From Nostoc sp. GT001 (lineage in GTDB: Bacteria > Cyanobacteriota > Cyanobacteriia > Cyanobacteriales > Nostocaceae): a stretch of 23,727 nucleotides of DNA. The DNA lies in contig NZ_JAUDRJ010000003.1 in the NCBI RefSeq assembly GCF_030382115.1, positions 1,669,093 through 1,692,819 on the forward strand, given 5' to 3'. The number at the start of each line of letters is the position of its first letter. Position 1 is the stretch's first letter. Both the position numbers and the translations under genes were made by a program. Below the pieces are notes generated by a model that did no database searches, had not been told where the DNA came from, and saw only the letters and a program-made list of their open reading frames with translations. Shown here piece by piece: positions 15,202 through 21,896 of the stretch.

Positions 15202-16128
15202 ATGCAGGCAACTACAGCCCCCTCTACAACTCCAATTCCTGGTAAATATTGGCAGTGGCGCGGGCACAACGTTTACTACGTGCGTGCGGGAGAGAAGCAA
15301 GCGCAACGTCCGCCCTTGCTTTTGGTACATGGATTTGGTGCTTCCACAGACCACTGGCGCAAGAATATCACAGGATTGTGTCAAGATTTTGAAGTATTTG
15401 CGATCGACCTTTTGGGATTTGGGCGATCGGCAAAACCAAAATTGCAGTACAGTGGCGACTTATGGCGCGACCAACTTCATGATTTTATCAGCGAAGTGAT
15501 TGGTCAAAAAGCAGTATTAGCAGGTAATTCCCTTGGTGGTTATGCTTGCTTGTGTGTTGCAGCCCAACGTCCCGACAGTGCGGCTGGATTAGTGTTGCTC
15601 AATAGTGCTGGTCCCTTTAGCCAAAGCCAGCCCACATCTGAACCTGAAGCTTTGCAAAGTGAAATTCAGCCACCCAAACAACCCTCTTCTTTAGAGAAAC
15701 TTCTGGGTGACTCAGTTAAGTGGATTTTTCAACAACCTTTAGCTCAATTTCTGTTATTTCAATATGTGCGACAACGTTGGGTAATTCGCCAAACCTTAGA
15801 AAAGGTATATCTTGATAAAAGTGCGATTACAGACCAATTGGTAGAAGAAATTTCTCGCCCTGCTTTTGATCCGGGTGCGTTGGATGTGTTTGTTTCAGTT
15901 TTTAGCACTCCTCAAGGAGAAAAAGTTGATGTGCTACTAAAGCAATTAACTTGTCCTTTATTGATGTTATGGGGAGAAGCTGACCCTTGGATGAATACTA
16001 GAGAACGTTCTCCAAAGTTTCGTCAATATTGTCCTAACTTGACAGAACATTTCTTAACGGCAGGTCATTGTCCCCATGATGAAATACCGGATAAAGTAAA
16101 CCAACTTTTACGCGATTGGGTTTTGTAA
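15202..16128 (+). CDS. Alpha/beta-fold hydrolase
   Basis: This 308-residue protein has an alpha/beta-hydrolase core. The oxyanion-region motif is VHGFG (42-46), the nucleophile elbow is GNSLGG with Ser110, the acid is Asp261 in WGEADPW, and the base is His289 in TAGHCPHDE. A cap region of about 60 residues (about 140-230, with the low-conservation Gln/Pro-rich part at 141-165) sits between. No signal peptide or membrane segment is seen. The closest general group is the cyanobacterial/plastid hydrolases of the epoxide-hydrolase/pheophytinase type, but the substrate cannot be told. It is divergent from aroE across 115 bases. The ATG at 15202 follows no strong ribosome site. A palindrome (16172-16191) with a T-run follows the stop. 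Confidence 0.9.
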   Translation: MQATTAPSTTPIPGKYWQWRGHNVYYVRAGEKQAQRPPLLLVHGFGASTDHWRKNITGLCQDFEVFAIDLLGFGRSAKPKLQYSGDLWRDQLHDFISEVIGQKAVLAGNSLGGYACLCVAAQRPDSAAGLVLLNSAGPFSQSQPTSEPEALQSEIQPPKQPSSLEKLLGDSVKWIFQQPLAQFLLFQYVRQRWVIRQTLEKVYLDKSAITDQLVEEISRPAFDPGALDVFVSVFSTPQGEKVDVLLKQLTCPLLMLWGEADPWMNTRERSPKFRQYCPNLTEHFLTAGHCPHDEIPDKVNQLLRDWVL

Positions 16129-16171
16129 AGATCAATACAAGTTCATAATGAACAACAAAACCCTCATGTCG

Positions 16172-16191
16172 AGACGCGATTTATCGCGTCT
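16172..16191. repeat. AGACGCGAT palindrome, possible terminator
   Basis: Arms AGACGCGAT (16172-16180) and ATCGCGTCT (16183-16191) meet across two bases and are followed by TTTAAAT. It lies 43 bases past the hydrolase stop, so it may terminate that gene. It belongs to the interspersed family also seen at 345-375 and 3098-3117. Confidence 0.7.
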
Positions 16192-16234
16192 TTAAATATC
16201 AATTATCCTTAACCCAAGAGTATTGGATTAAAAG

Positions 16235-16267
16235 TTTGTAGTAAGTGGCTCCAGCCCTTACTACAAA
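16235..16267. repeat. TTTGTAGTAAG inverted repeat
   Basis: Eleven-base arms TTTGTAGTAAG (16235-16245) and CTTACTACAAA (16257-16267) surround an inner GGCT/AGCC pairing. It sits just before the convergent lipoprotein gene's stop, so it could serve as a terminator for either gene. It is an interspersed palindrome by appearance. Confidence 0.65.
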
Positions 16268-16272
16268 TAAGC

Positions 16273-16995
16273 TTATTTAAAAACGTATGATTTAATTTCT
16301 TGTTCTATTTGGTCACTAATAATTTCAGTTCCCATACCGATTTTATCAAGATTAACCCTCACAAAATTTGTTTTATCTTCTTTTGTAAATTTTTTATCAT
16401 TATCCGAGTCTTTAAGAATTTTTAGAAAAATTGCATTTTGACTAGGAACAACAACCCAACTGATGATTCTAGTATTATTTGGGGTAATTTGCTGGAGGTT
16501 CTTACCTGATAAATCAGAAATATAGCCAATAGTAGCATCTTCGCTATTAAGTTTTTTATCTGTATTTGTATCTTGGTCAATGATTTTATATAACCAAACT
16601 CTTGTAGTTGGCTTATTTGCTGCTTTTACCTCCAATAAATCGAAGGAGGCGATAATGGCTTTTTTATTTAATAAAAGATGAGCTTCACTACCTTGCTTTT
16701 GATAAAAGATGATATTATACAATTGATTATCTCTTCCATTTTCATAAGAACGTGAAAGGTTTAAATCAACTCCTTTATCTTTATTCTGCTCTCCAAGACT
16801 AACAGGAATCATTAGATAATCTGATTGTTCTTTAATAATTAAATCGCCATAGATAAGATTTTGTTGTAGCTTCGGTTTCTCAGTTGCTTTTGCCTGTTCT
16901 GCATTTCTACTAACAGAAGACTTACAGGAAAAAGAAAGAGTAGCTACAATCATAGCTGTAGTAATCTTATTTAAAAAGCGATAATTTTTCATCAA
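16273..16995 (-). CDS. Lipoprotein with two EF-hand-like calcium loops
   Basis: This 240-residue protein starts with a basic segment, a short hydrophobic core and LSFSC, giving a lipidated Cys24. Two loops match the EF-hand/dockerin pattern D-x-D/N-x-D with a hydrophobic residue at position 8 and D at position 12: Asp142-Asn144-Asp146-Leu149-Asp153, and Asp196-Asp198-Asp200-Phe203-Asp207. Calcium binding is therefore likely. The segment between 50 and 130 is beta-rich. The gene lies alone between a palindrome downstream and a 581-base gap upstream. AT-rich with lysine-heavy codon use, it looks a little different from its neighbours, but I cannot say it was transferred. The ATG at 16993-16995 is used; a second Met follows immediately. 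Function unknown. Confidence 0.8.
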   Translation of the reverse strand: MMKNYRFLNKITTAMIVATLSFSCKSSVSRNAEQAKATEKPKLQQNLIYGDLIIKEQSDYLMIPVSLGEQNKDKGVDLNLSRSYENGRDNQLYNIIFYQKQGSEAHLLLNKKAIIASFDLLEVKAANKPTTRVWLYKIIDQDTNTDKKLNSEDATIGYISDLSGKNLQQITPNNTRIISWVVVPSQNAIFLKILKDSDNDKKFTKEDKTNFVRVNLDKIGMGTEIISDQIEQEIKSYVFK

Positions 16996-17069
16996 ATTCT
17001 CCTAGCAGGATATGTTGCTGTCCTATTCTATTCCCTGCTGTAAAATTATTTATAGTCCAATACGCTTCA

Positions 17070-17092
17070 ATACAGTTCAGTTAAGACTAAAA
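17070..17092. repeat. Solo copy of the ATACNGTTCAGTTAAG repeat end
   Basis: Twenty-one of 23 bases match 22693-22715, the left end of the inverted-repeat element at 22695-22798. No partner end is visible nearby. Confidence 0.6.
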
Positions 17093-17130
17093 ATTATACT
17101 GATGTAGGTTGGGTTTACAATAAAATACCA

Positions 17131-17158
17131 AAAACCTGGTCAAGGTTGACCAGGTTTT
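17131..17158. terminator. Strong bidirectional hairpin
   Basis: Arms AAAACCTGGTCAA (17131-17143) and TTGACCAGGTTTT (17146-17158) are perfect, with A and T runs on either side, so the hairpin is terminator-like for both strands. On the minus strand it would end transcripts coming from the region of 17206-17577; on the plus strand no gene precedes it closely. Confidence 0.7.
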
Positions 17159-17205
17159 ATCGAGTTTACAGATTTCAAGTTTTAAACTAATTAACAAGCT
17201 GAAAG

Positions 17206-17371
17206 TTAATAACTAGGGTGGACTAAAAAACTAACAAACTCAGCATTCTTGCGTTTTTCCGCTTTAGGATTTGGCTTTGCCTTTGCCTTTTACATTAGGC
17301 TTTTTGCCACTTCTATCACATTTGATATGCTGAAACTTGCTTGGGCTGATGACAAGGGGACACTAAGTCAT
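17206..17371 (-). pseudogene. Possible broken small basic protein gene
   Basis: On the minus strand one frame reads FQHIKCDRSGKKPNVKGKG and then stops at TAA. A frame one base over then reads KPNPKAEKRKNAEFVSFLV up to a TAA at 17206-17208. The two frames meet in a GGCAAA repeat, and the ATG at 17369-17371 is followed at once by a stop, so at least two lesions would be needed. The C-terminal part looks protein-like in composition. I do not recognise a family. This may be a decayed gene or chance; the confidence is low. Confidence 0.3.
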
Positions 17372-17576
17372 TGACCCTTTTTGTTTGGTTTTATTTTGTT
17401 TGGTGTCCTACTATTTAAGGTATCACTTAATTTGTGAGTTGCAACCCTTGGTTTACGAAAGTTGACGTTTTGTTAGATTTTGCAATCTAGAGCCATAAAT
17501 TTGATCCCCAGCCCTCTTTTGAAGAAAGTTATAGGGATCTTGGATGGATTAAGCATAGTACCAAACTGCATTGTCA

Positions 17577-18521
17577 TCAATCCCACATAATCTGATTGTC
17601 ATCCAGATGGTCGGTGACAATACGCCCAATGGCATCAATTTCTGCTATTTCGGCGGCGGAAAGCTTGATTTGGGCAGCTAATGCGTTGTCTCGTGCTTGT
17701 TCGGGATAACGCGCTCCGGCAATCGCATTTGTTTGAGGTTGAGCAATTAACCAGGCTAAAGCTAACTGAGCAAGGGTACAATCATGAAGAAGGGCTATAG
17801 GACGCAGTTTTTCTAGTGCTTGTTGGGCACGTTCAAAGTTTTCGCCTTGAAACAGTTTATTTCTAGCACGGTTATCTGTCGGGTCAAATTGATGACCGAG
17901 AGAAAACCTTCCGGTTAACAACCCCTGTGCTAAAGGTGAATAAGCAAGGATAGAAATATTGTTTTCGATACAATAGGGAAATGCATCTTGTTCTACCTGT
18001 CTCCAGAATAAAGAATAGGGTGGTTGTAAACTATCAATACGTCCATAACTTGCTGCTTCTGCTAACTGGGCGTGAGAAAAGTTGGAAACGCCGATTGCTC
18101 GAATTTTACCTTGCTTTTTGAGTAAGTTAAGAGCGCTCATAGTTTCTTCGATAGGTACTATTTCACTATTGAAAGCGCCGGAGGGCCAATGTATTTGGTA
18201 AAAGTCGATGTAATCAGTTTTCAGGTTTTTTAGGGAACGATCGCAAGCTTCAATCACTTGTTCATACTTGAGATGGTTAGCAAAAACTTTCGTGGCATAT
18301 TGCACGTGAGTTCGTACATCAGATAAAGCTTCAGCGACAATTTGCTCCGAGTGTCCTTCACCATATACTTCAGCAGTGTCAATTGTCGTAATCCCAGCTT
18401 CATAAGCGGCTCGAATCGTTTTAATCGAGTCAGCATCCTCAATTCCCACCCACATTCTTTTACCAGCTTGCCAAGTTCCCATGAGGATGGGTGTGATTTT
18501 GACTTCACTTGTACCTAGCAA
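17577..18521 (-). CDS. Aldo/keto reductase
   Basis: This 314-residue protein is a TIM-barrel aldo/keto reductase with the complete catalytic tetrad Asp48, Tyr53, Lys78 and His111 (DTAEVYG, ATKVF, YQIHWP). The C-terminal NADPH-phosphate-binding segment is IAGARYPEQARDN (about 268-280). It reduces carbonyls with NADPH; the substrate is unknown. The only standard in-frame start is TTG 18519-18521, which lacks a ribosome site and would remove the usual first residues. An upstream frame continues IEKRLLGTSEV, with ATA at 18531-18533 where relatives have the initiator Met, and AGGAA (18540-18544) six bases before it. The true N-terminus is thus probably four residues longer, from a non-standard or mutated start. 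The neighbour upstream (18613, opposite strand) is divergent. Confidence 0.92.
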   Translation of the reverse strand: MLGTSEVKITPILMGTWQAGKRMWVGIEDADSIKTIRAAYEAGITTIDTAEVYGEGHSEQIVAEALSDVRTHVQYATKVFANHLKYEQVIEACDRSLKNLKTDYIDFYQIHWPSGAFNSEIVPIEETMSALNLLKKQGKIRAIGVSNFSHAQLAEAASYGRIDSLQPPYSLFWRQVEQDAFPYCIENNISILAYSPLAQGLLTGRFSLGHQFDPTDNRARNKLFQGENFERAQQALEKLRPIALLHDCTLAQLALAWLIAQPQTNAIAGARYPEQARDNALAAQIKLSAAEIAEIDAIGRIVTDHLDDNQIMWD

Positions 18522-18539
18522 TCGCTTTTCTATAACTGT

Positions 18540-18544
18540 TTCCT
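18540..18544 (-). promoter_or_regulatory. Ribosome binding site AGGAA facing an ATA codon
   Basis: AGGAA on the minus strand stands six bases before ATA 18531-18533, ideal spacing for initiation there and not at the TTG twelve bases further on. This decides between the two candidate starts of the aldo/keto reductase. Confidence 0.55.
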
Positions 18545-18612
18545 AATTCATTGCCTTGGACAGGTTCATACTTTATCAGTCTTAGCTTCAAATTAAATCA
18601 GAGTTACAGTAG

Positions 18613-19212
18613 ATGCCGATGGAATTGACTACAACTTTTCATGCTCTCAAAGAATGGGCAGTTGCCATAAATGCCTTGGAAAGTGGCAAAACAATTATGT
18701 TGCTCCGCAAGGGCGGTATCCACGAACGACATGGACATTTTCAAGTTGCCCACCAGCAAATTCTGCTTTACCCTACTTATGAACATCAACAAGCTTTCAT
18801 GCTGAAAGCTGAATACGCCAATAATGTCTATCCTGTAACATCAGGCTGGCATCCTGAAACTGTTCGCATTGGCAGTTGGGCTGAAATTACAGATATTTTG
18901 CCAGTGAGTGACGAGTCTATTGTCAACACCTTACTTCCCTTTCACATTTGGAACGAGCATTTTATTAGCGATCGCCTCAAATGGAAAGCACGTCAACCCC
19001 TTTATATCCTGCTTCTGCGGACATATAAACTATCGCAAGAGCTAGAAATTCCCTATTACGCCAAATACGCTGGCTGCAAGTCATGGATTGATTTAGATCG
19101 AGAAATTCAGTTGCAAACAGCACAACCAGTTTTATCTAACCTTGCATACAGTCAACTAGTAGAGACAATTCGCCAGATTGTCGGCGATAAGTTGTATGCT
19201 CCATCCTTCTAA
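18613..19212 (+). CDS. DUF1802 family protein
   Basis: This 199-residue cytoplasmic protein has the DUF1802 signature: FHALKEWAVAINALESGKTIMLLRKGGI (cited by region 9-36), then HGHFQVAHQQILLYPTYEHQ (about 40-59), and a C-terminal helical part with WIDLDREI. The family is widespread in cyanobacteria and found in some other bacteria; its function is unknown. In the N-terminal domain the RKGGI..GHFQV..LLYPTYEHQ pattern suggests an enzyme-like pocket, but no catalytic residue can be named. It is divergent from the aldo/keto reductase across about 80-90 bases. The ATG at 18613 is used; a second in-frame ATG occurs two codons later. A palindrome lies 18 bases after the stop and may act as its terminator. 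Confidence 0.88.
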   Translation: MPMELTTTFHALKEWAVAINALESGKTIMLLRKGGIHERHGHFQVAHQQILLYPTYEHQQAFMLKAEYANNVYPVTSGWHPETVRIGSWAEITDILPVSDESIVNTLLPFHIWNEHFISDRLKWKARQPLYILLLRTYKLSQELEIPYYAKYAGCKSWIDLDREIQLQTAQPVLSNLAYSQLVETIRQIVGDKLYAPSF

Positions 19213-19230
19213 TAATCCAACTTGTTGTCC

Positions 19231-19263
19231 AAATCCCCGACTTTTTAAAGAAGTCGGGGATTT
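19231..19263. repeat. ATCCCCGACTT interspersed palindrome, copy 2
   Basis: Arms AAATCCCCGACTT (19231-19243) and AAGTCGGGGATTT (19251-19263) pair perfectly around a T/A-rich loop that can pair further. Copy 1 is at 4886-4914. Its place 18 bases after the DUF1802 stop suits a terminator role. Confidence 0.8.
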
Positions 19264-19649
19264 AAATTTAGCTTATAGATAAATACGAAATTGCTTCTCA
19301 TCATCAAACGGACGATTGTATACAACCAACATAAAAATAGATTTTATATTGTTTGCTCAGAGTGTTTAATCAACCAAACTTTATAACTAACTTCTAGAAT
19401 CTGCGCTTATATATCTCAACAGAAAAACAAATAGTCTGATTGCAAGCCTCAGTCAAAACAGTAGTTATTGTTACACACGATCGCAAAAAACGCGGATAAC
19501 ATGGGAAAAATCTCACCCAATAAACAAGGTGAGGCAAAGCTGTTTATCTTTATGTCCCTTTAGCAGCTGTCTTCCAGGCTATGAGTTGTTAAGCAATTAT
19601 CCTGTAGTGGATAGAACTTAATTACATTTTGTCTAAAGTATTAGGCAAA

Positions 19650-19681
19650 AATTATCCCCAAGGATGATAATTAGCTTGACA
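19650..19681 (+). promoter_or_regulatory. Candidate operator-promoter: inverted repeat next to TTGACA
   Basis: AATTATC (19650-19656) and GATAATT (19666-19672) form an inverted repeat ending three bases before TTGACA (19676-19681), a consensus -35 box. A clear -10 box is not seen at 17 bases (ATCATT). The downstream gene starts at 19728. The arrangement suggests regulated transcription of the small protein gene but rests on pattern only. Confidence 0.35.
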
Positions 19682-19727
19682 AGGATCAGCTATTATGCAT
19701 CATTAGCTAAAAGCAAAGGAGTTTGCA

Positions 19728-19991
19728 ATGCATCGACAAATGTGTTGGTTGTCTAAGTCTGGTGGCGACGGAGAGAAAATTTTGTATTTGCAGACAGAAG
19801 CCAATCAATCCTGGCGTCCTTACACAGCTTTTGGACATTTTGCAGTCCCAGATTATCAAATACCAGGTGGTTCTAAAGGTTGGGCAACTTATCAAAAACT
19901 TTTGAAAGCAGGTTGGACACTAGTACCTAGCGCACGGGCAAACGAGTTTGGTAGCAACAGCTACGCAGAGTCAACAATTCAAAATCAATAG
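19728..19991 (+). CDS. Small cyanobacterial hypothetical protein
   Basis: This 87-residue protein starts at an ATG preceded by AAAGGAG at the right distance, so it is well translated by appearance. The N-terminal part alternates short strands (ILYLQTEANQSWRPYTAFG, cited as region 18-36) with aromatic residues. The later part, GGSKGWATYQKLLKAGWTLVPSARA (48-72), looks like a helix followed by a strand. It has no signal or membrane segment, and I do not recognise a family or function. It stands alone between a 515-base gap and the convergent gamma-glutamyltransferase gene. Its TAG stop lies in the first unit of a heptamer repeat. Confidence 0.75.
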   Translation: MHRQMCWLSKSGGDGEKILYLQTEANQSWRPYTAFGHFAVPDYQIPGGSKGWATYQKLLKAGWTLVPSARANEFGSNSYAESTIQNQ

Positions 19992-20016
19992 TCATTAGTC
20001 ATTTGTCATTAGTTAT
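19989..20016. repeat. Heptamer repeat TAGTCAT x4
   Basis: Four tandem units (TAGTCAT twice, TTGTCAT, TAGTTAT) begin with the stop codon of the small protein gene (19989-19991). Confidence 0.8.
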
Positions 20017-20038
20017 TTTTTGCGTCCCCGCGTCTGGC

Positions 20039-21796
20039 TCACAAACCTCTGGGGGAACCTTCACCGCGAGGATCGGCGGCTCCTTCTAAAATTCCATCAG
20101 ATGTAACAGCGATCGCGTTACCATTACCCCAAGGAGTAGTTTCCTTAATTTTGTGTCCCCGACGGCGTAAGTCTTGCAAAGTCAGAGCATCCAAGCCCCA
20201 AGATTCAACGCGCAACTCATCTGGCAGCCATTGATGATGTATGCGTGGAACAGAAATAGCCGCACCAACATCCATGTTGTATTCCAGCACATTCAGGATT
20301 ACTTGCAAAACCTGGGTGATGATGGTGCTACCACCAGGCGCACCTGCTGCCATCCGAAAATGACCATTTTCTGTGACAATTGTGGGAGTCATGCTGGATA
20401 GGGGAGTTTTGCGGGGTGCAATGCTGTTGGCATCATTACCAACCAAACCAAAAGCATTAGGCACTCCTGGCGCAGCGGCAAAATCATCCATCTCATTGTT
20501 GAGAACAATTCCAGTTCCCGGTGTCACAATACCAGCACCAAAAATGAGGTTAATCGTGAAAGTCAGACTTACGGCGTTGTGTTGTTCATCCACAACAGTC
20601 AGATGAGTGGTTTGGGGAGATTCATGGGGAAGACAAGGGGATGAGGGAAGACGCAGACATTTTGAATTTAAATCTACTGGCTTGACTTCGGTGGAGGGTC
20701 GAGCCATTTGCATATTAATTTCTTGACGGCGTTTTTTGGCGTAAGCTGGACTGAGCAGTTCTTGTACAGGGACTTTGACAAAATCAGGATCGCCTAAATA
20801 TTTTGAGCGATCGCTGTAAGCAATCTTCATTGCCTCTACCATTAAATGTATTGCGTCTGGATGATGCCATCCCAAAGATTTCAAATCGGTGTCACCGATA
20901 ATATTTAAAATCTGCAATAGATGAACGCCTCCTGATGATGGTGGTGGCATTGAGCAAATTTTAGCTTTGCGGAAGTTACCACAAACGGGAGTGCGCCAGA
21001 TTGGTTTATAAGCTTTTAGGTCTTCGAGGGTAATTAAACCACCATTTTTTACCATATCAGAAGCGATCGCACGAGCAATACTCCCGGTGTAAAAACTTTG
21101 AGGATTTTCGGCAATTGCTGTTAAAGTACGTGCCAAATCACGCTGCACTAGCTTCTCGCCTGGTTGGTAAAATTCACCCTTGCGAGTGAAGATTTCTCGC
21201 GCTGCGGGATTGTTGAGAACTACTTGCTTGCGAGGATCGTTTGCTTGCAGAGAACGCCAAGTTACCATCTCACTAAGAATAAAACCATCTTTAGCGAGTG
21301 CGATCGCAGGTTTCATTACCTCTTGCCAAGCAAGCTTACCATAGCGACGATGCACTTCATAAAGTCCTGCCACTGTTCCTGGTGTCGCTACTGCCAAATA
21401 ACCATTAATACTTGCATTCGGACGCACCTTTCCTGCTGCCTCTAGATACATATTTCTTGTAGCTTTCAGGGGTGCGCGTTCGCGGAAATCTAGCGCTTTC
21501 ATATCGCCAGTTTTCTCAGAGTGCATCAATAAAAATCCGCCGCCACCGATTCCTGCTGAAAAAGGCTCAACTACAGAAAGCGCAAAAGTTGTGGCGACAG
21601 CTGCATCTACTGCATTACCCCCTTTGCGTAACATCAAAATTCCCGCTTCACTTGCTAGGGGATGGGCTGAAACCACCATTCCCTTCTTGCTGCGTAAAGG
21701 TAAAGTTAAGGCGGCTGATGCGACTTGGCTGTAAAGTAAAACAGTAAAAGAAAAGATTACGCTGGCAATTCGCTTGGGTTTAGCAACAGTAAGCAT
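20039..21796 (-). CDS. ggt: Gamma-glutamyltransferase (glutathione hydrolase)
   Basis: This 585-residue protein has a signal peptide (hydrophobic core about 10-27, cleavage near VASA-AL), so it is periplasmic. The large-subunit part contains GGNAVDAAVA (59-68) and Arg105 in DFRERAP for glutamate binding. The nucleophile after self-cleavage is Thr396 in QTTHLTVVD, followed by the small-subunit motifs GIVLNNEMDDF and SSMTPTI. It removes the gamma-glutamyl group from glutathione and conjugates. A short Leu/Pro/Ser/Cys-rich stretch (about 379-390) just before the cleavage site looks inserted. The gene is divergent from a phytochelatin-synthase-like gene across 100 bases; the pair is discussed in the findings. 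The ATG at 21794-21796 is used. The call is very secure. Confidence 0.95.
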   Translation of the reverse strand: MLTVAKPKRIASVIFSFTVLLYSQVASAALTLPLRSKKGMVVSAHPLASEAGILMLRKGGNAVDAAVATTFALSVVEPFSAGIGGGGFLLMHSEKTGDMKALDFRERAPLKATRNMYLEAAGKVRPNASINGYLAVATPGTVAGLYEVHRRYGKLAWQEVMKPAIALAKDGFILSEMVTWRSLQANDPRKQVVLNNPAAREIFTRKGEFYQPGEKLVQRDLARTLTAIAENPQSFYTGSIARAIASDMVKNGGLITLEDLKAYKPIWRTPVCGNFRKAKICSMPPPSSGGVHLLQILNIIGDTDLKSLGWHHPDAIHLMVEAMKIAYSDRSKYLGDPDFVKVPVQELLSPAYAKKRRQEINMQMARPSTEVKPVDLNSKCLRLPSSPCLPHESPQTTHLTVVDEQHNAVSLTFTINLIFGAGIVTPGTGIVLNNEMDDFAAAPGVPNAFGLVGNDANSIAPRKTPLSSMTPTIVTENGHFRMAAGAPGGSTIITQVLQVILNVLEYNMDVGAAISVPRIHHQWLPDELRVESWGLDALTLQDLRRRGHKIKETTPWGNGNAIAVTSDGILEGAADPRGEGSPRGL

Positions 21797-21896
21797 TTTT
21801 ATACAATTTCTCCGAAAATTTTATATTTGTCTAGCATCATGGTGTGAGATTATTAATACAAGCTGATTTGAAAATTTTACATTACTTATAAATCCT
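21797..21896. promoter_or_regulatory. Shared divergent promoter region
   Basis: These 100 bases hold both promoters of ggt and the phytochelatin-synthase gene. GAAAATTTTA occurs twice in the same direction (21814-21823 and 21870-21879), 56 bases apart, with 12 of 13 bases matching once the next three are included. On the minus strand the first copy reads TATAAAATTTTC and could serve as the ggt -10 region. A defined operator cannot be named. Confidence 0.45.

Larger units (their letters stand above)
16996..17576. other. Intergenic region, 581 bases
   Basis: This gap holds a solo GTTCAGTTAAG repeat end (17070-17092), a strong hairpin (17131-17158), a possible broken small gene (17206-17371), an 11-base direct repeat TTTTGTTTGGT (17379-17389 and 17394-17404) and a small AGATT-TTGC-AATCT hairpin near 17477. 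The promoter of the lipoprotein gene should lie at its left edge. Nothing else is supported. Confidence 0.55.
19213..19727. other. Intergenic region, 515 bases
   Basis: This gap contains the palindrome at 19231-19263 and, near its right end, an inverted repeat next to a TTGACA box (19650-19681). The central ~380 bases are AT-rich, with no supported gene, repeat or RNA that I can recognise. Confidence 0.5.

Noticed and set aside
17376..17408. Small hairpin GGACAC/GTGTCC with TTTTGTTTGGT direct repeat as a terminator
   Set aside because: The arms are only six bases and 39 bases apart; it may be chance in T-rich DNA.
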